Positions 61,801 through 64,000 of a DNA stretch of 64,000 nt are shown piece by piece. Position 1 is the stretch's first letter. Every line of letters begins with the position of its first letter. The notes beneath the pieces were generated by a model. It did no database searches. It worked only from the letters and a program-made list of their open reading frames with translations, and was not told where the DNA came from. The DNA lies in contig OZ007512.1 of the NCBI GenBank assembly GCA_963931865.1, positions 661,627-725,626 of the forward strand, in the 5' to 3' direction. The DNA comes from Axinella damicornis (taxonomy: Eukaryota; Porifera; Demospongiae; Axinellida; Axinellidae). The translations under genes and the position numbers were made by a program.

Positions 61801-64000
61801 GTGTGTAGCCATTAACATTGCCATGTTCTGCACTACATTTGTGCTCATTTACAAGATACTTTGCAAGTTTGAGATGACCATTCTGACAAGCACAGTGAAG
61901 TGAGGTGTTGCCATTCTTAGTAACATGCATCGGATCACTCTTACACTGAGTTATCAGATACTTGACTGTCTCAAGTTGACCCATTGTACATGCAGAGTGA
62001 AGTGGGGTGATGCCATCATTAGTAACACAATTGGGATCACTCTTACACTGAGTTATCAGATACTTGACTGTCTCAAGTTGACCCATTGTACATGCAAAGT
62101 GAAGTGGGGTGATGCCATCATTAGTAACACAATTGGGATCACACTTACACTGAGTTATCAGATACTTGACAGTCTCCAGTTGGCCCATTGTACATGCATT
62201 GTGAAGTGGGGTTCTACCTTCCTGATCAACACACATGGGATCACACTTACATTCTGTAATCAGATGCTTGGCTATCTCAAGATGCCCCATCCCGCAGGCC
62301 AGCTGCAATGGAGTGACTAGTTGTACCACTGTTGAAGATGGATCCATGTTAAACTGATTAATGTACAATTTAACTGCTTCCAGATTTCCAGCGAAACAAG
62401 CCCAATGTAGGGGAGTGAAATCAAAACTTGCACAAATATTAGGAGGATCCACAGATCCAATCATTTCTTGTGCAATGGCTTTAAACAATGTGCTCACTCC
62501 TGATACTGGTACGTTTGAAGCAAGCTGGACAATTTCCAGATGTCCAAGCATCTGGGCAATGTCAAAAGGAGTAAAACCACCATTAGTAGAGTGGAATAAG
62601 TTGCAATTGCAATTGTTTGTGAGATACTTTGCAATGTCAGTGTTTCCTTTCATACACGCAAAATGCAATGGTGTGAAGCCTTCAGTGCCAATAATTTGAT
62701 ATCTCCATACTATGTCCAATAGAGGGGCTGCTTGAGACAGCCCAAATTGGTTTAAGGTATTCTTGAATAGTTCCTTATTGAAGCTGCATTCTGGATCACA
62801 TGGACAGTTTTGCTCTTGTATAAGGTACTTGACAACATCCAAGTGTCCATTGATACAAGCTAAATGCAATGGAGTTATGCCATAGTTGTCAACACATTGT
62901 AGATTGCAGTTGTGCTCACTGAATAAATATCTCATAATATTTAGATGACCGTCAGCAGAAGCATAGTGCAATGGAGTGGTGTGATCCTTGTCTGGAATTT
63001 GCGGATTGCAGCCTAGTTCACCAATAAGGTATTCAACAACAGCTAAGTGGCCATTGCCAGCTGCTGAATGCAGAGGTGTGTACTGAAAAACAATTTCAGG
63101 TTCTGGGTTGCAGTTAAATTCAGTGATGAGATACTTTGCAATCTCAAGATGACCATTCTCACAAGCATGATGAAGTGGAGTAAATCCTCTGTTTGTACAG
63201 CACTGTGGGTCACAGTTGCAATCTGAGATAAGGAATTTTACGATGTCATAATGTCCCTCCAAGGTTGCATAGTGCAGTGGAGTGAGACCATCATTGTCAC
63301 AAATTTGTGGATTACAACCAAGTTCAGTGATAAGATACTTCACTACAGCCAGGTGGCCATTACTAGCAGCTGAATGCAGAGGTGTGTAGCCATTAACATT
63401 ACCATGTTCTGGACTACTTTTGTGCTCATTGACAAGATATTTTGCAAGTTCAAGATGTCCATTCTGACAAGCACAGAGAAGTGTGGAATTGCCATTATTT
63501 GCACAGCACTGTGGGTTACAGTTGTATTGCGAGAGGAGAAACTTTACAGTATCAAGGTGTCCATTCAGACATGCAAAGTGCAGTGGAGTGACACCATCAT
63601 TGTTAACAATCTGCGGGTTACACTTACATTCATTGGTGAGGTACTTCACTGTAGCAAGGTGGCCACTCAGACATGCCAGGTGGACTGGAGTATTACCAAA
63701 CATGTTAGTGTGGTCAGGACTACAGTGGTGTTCGCTGACAAGGTACTTGACAACAGGAAGTGCTCCACCCAAGGAAGCATAGTGCAGAGGAATGCTACCT
63801 CTACTGTTGGGCTTTAGCGGATCGCAGTGATAGTCTGTAATCAAACACTGTACAATATTCAGGTGTCCACTTTTACTTGCATAATGGATCCGGAGTGGAG
63901 TATTACCAACACTGTCACTGACTTCTGGATCACAACCATTTTCAGTAATGAGGTAATCACTGTCAAGGTTACCACTTTCACTGGCTGCATGTAGTGGAGT
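55140..64000 (-). CDS. ROCO-1: Ank-Roc-COR-Death protein, intact, 5' end outside window
   Basis: Exons (minus): 58196 to beyond 64000, 57590-57650, 56855-57184 and 55140-55828. The frame stays open to the window edge. About 30 ankyrin repeats with a hydrophobic insert (60666-60738) lead to a Roc GTPase: GDPLAGKS P-loop (about 60165-60188), DFAGQ (about 60003-60017) and GSHAD (about 59800-59816). A COR-like region and a Death-like segment (SATYRNLRRQLDGYSIF) end at a GTATGT donor in phase 0. The acidic exon (IDESGDEIDDDDDGEDSAYQ) ends in phase 1. Two successive Death-domain exons follow, each entered in phase 1. Known: DAPK shares the Ank-Roc-COR-Death order, where the Roc domain binds GTP and the Death domain mediates partner binding. 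No kinase is seen, so a cytoplasmic scaffold or GTPase switch in stress or death signalling is inferred. Confidence 0.9.
55917..55982. repeat. 66-bp palindrome between Death exons A and B of ROCO-1
   Basis: TATATTCAGTGGACCTGGGA pairs imperfectly with CCTCGGGTCCACTGAATATA around GGATCC. Confidence 0.75.
56855..57184 (-). CDS. ROCO-1 Death-domain exon A
   Basis: CACAG acceptor at 57185, GTGAGT donor at 56854. It encodes DHDRPTLTECVNMQGLKRR, then IGTKYATFGVLLLEDRTGER, VIVNILEEWIAGRGKRPVTW and LSVLAREIEAVKL, the six-helix Death fold with the conserved Trp. The exon is 330 nt and enters and leaves in phase 1, so it can be skipped or spliced to exon B without a frame change. Confidence 0.85.
57446..57557. 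repeat. Inverted repeat, ROCO-1 intron
   Basis: CAGTCTAGCCACTAGCCCCT at the left, AGGGGCTATATAGTGGCTAG at the right, with an unpaired centre. Confidence 0.7.
57590..57650 (-). CDS. ROCO-1 acidic linker exon
   Basis: A 61-nt exon between CCAG and GTACAC, phase 0 in and phase 1 out, encoding IDESGDEIDDDDDGEDSAYQ. The Asp run comes from a CAT/ATG triplet repeat. Equivalent exons sit at 46884-46941 (ROCO-2) and 37977-38040 (ROCO-3) with identical phases, which supports all three. Confidence 0.8.
57891..58042. mobile_element. 152-bp inverted-repeat element in ROCO-1 intron
   Basis: Arms AAACAATTATTGCACGCTTC, GTGTTGGATATC and GAATGCAATATTCCAC pair with complementary sequence on the right. It lies between the COR and acidic exons. 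Confidence 0.8.

Overview
This is eukaryotic (metazoan) genomic DNA. It has multi-exon genes with GT-AG introns, long introns full of microsatellites, minisatellites and fold-back elements, and very large ankyrin-repeat proteins carrying Roc GTPase and Death domains. Large ankyrin/Roc/Death paralogue families beside animal signalling genes (DAPP1, a PDZ-LIM type protein) suggest an early-branching animal, most plausibly a sponge. The species cannot be fixed from the sequence alone.

Layout. (1) 1-6301, minus strand: most of a DAPP1-like adaptor gene (SH2 + PH), assembled here from six exons with matching splice phases; its last exon(s) lie left of the window. (2) 6302-6693: a compact head-to-head promoter region. 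(3) 6694-18588, plus strand: the 5' part of a PDZ gene of the PDLIM/Enigma/ZASP type, with two clear exons encoding one PDZ domain and a proline/serine-rich linker exon about 10 kb downstream. (4) 18625-18824: a 200-base assembly gap. (5) 18825-64000, all minus strand: four tandem paralogues of one family. In transcription order these are ROCO-1 (64000 to 55140, 5' end outside the window), ROCO-2 (51377 to 44921), ROCO-3 (42486 to 37291) and ANK-4 (25897 to the gap).

The complete plan of the family is ankyrin repeats, then a hydrophobic helix embedded in the repeats, a Roc GTPase, a COR-like region ending in a Death-like fold, a tiny acidic exon, and a Death-domain exon. This is the C-terminal half of DAPK (Ank-Roc-COR-Death) without the kinase. 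The copies differ in informative ways. ROCO-1 is intact and has two phase-compatible Death-domain exons. ROCO-2 has lost the Roc domain by an in-frame fusion and carries one in-frame TAG. ROCO-3 has an out-of-frame internal deletion just after the G4 motif. ANK-4 has grown to about 70 ankyrin repeats by 204-bp unit amplification.

The rest is repeat-rich intron and intergenic DNA. It includes a TAGCCTCGTTCCC-ended transposon family with 9-bp target duplications, several inverted-repeat elements, a 15-copy minisatellite with a CRE palindrome in 14 units, and tandem arrays that copy exon ends. No rRNA, tRNA or CRISPR feature could be supported.
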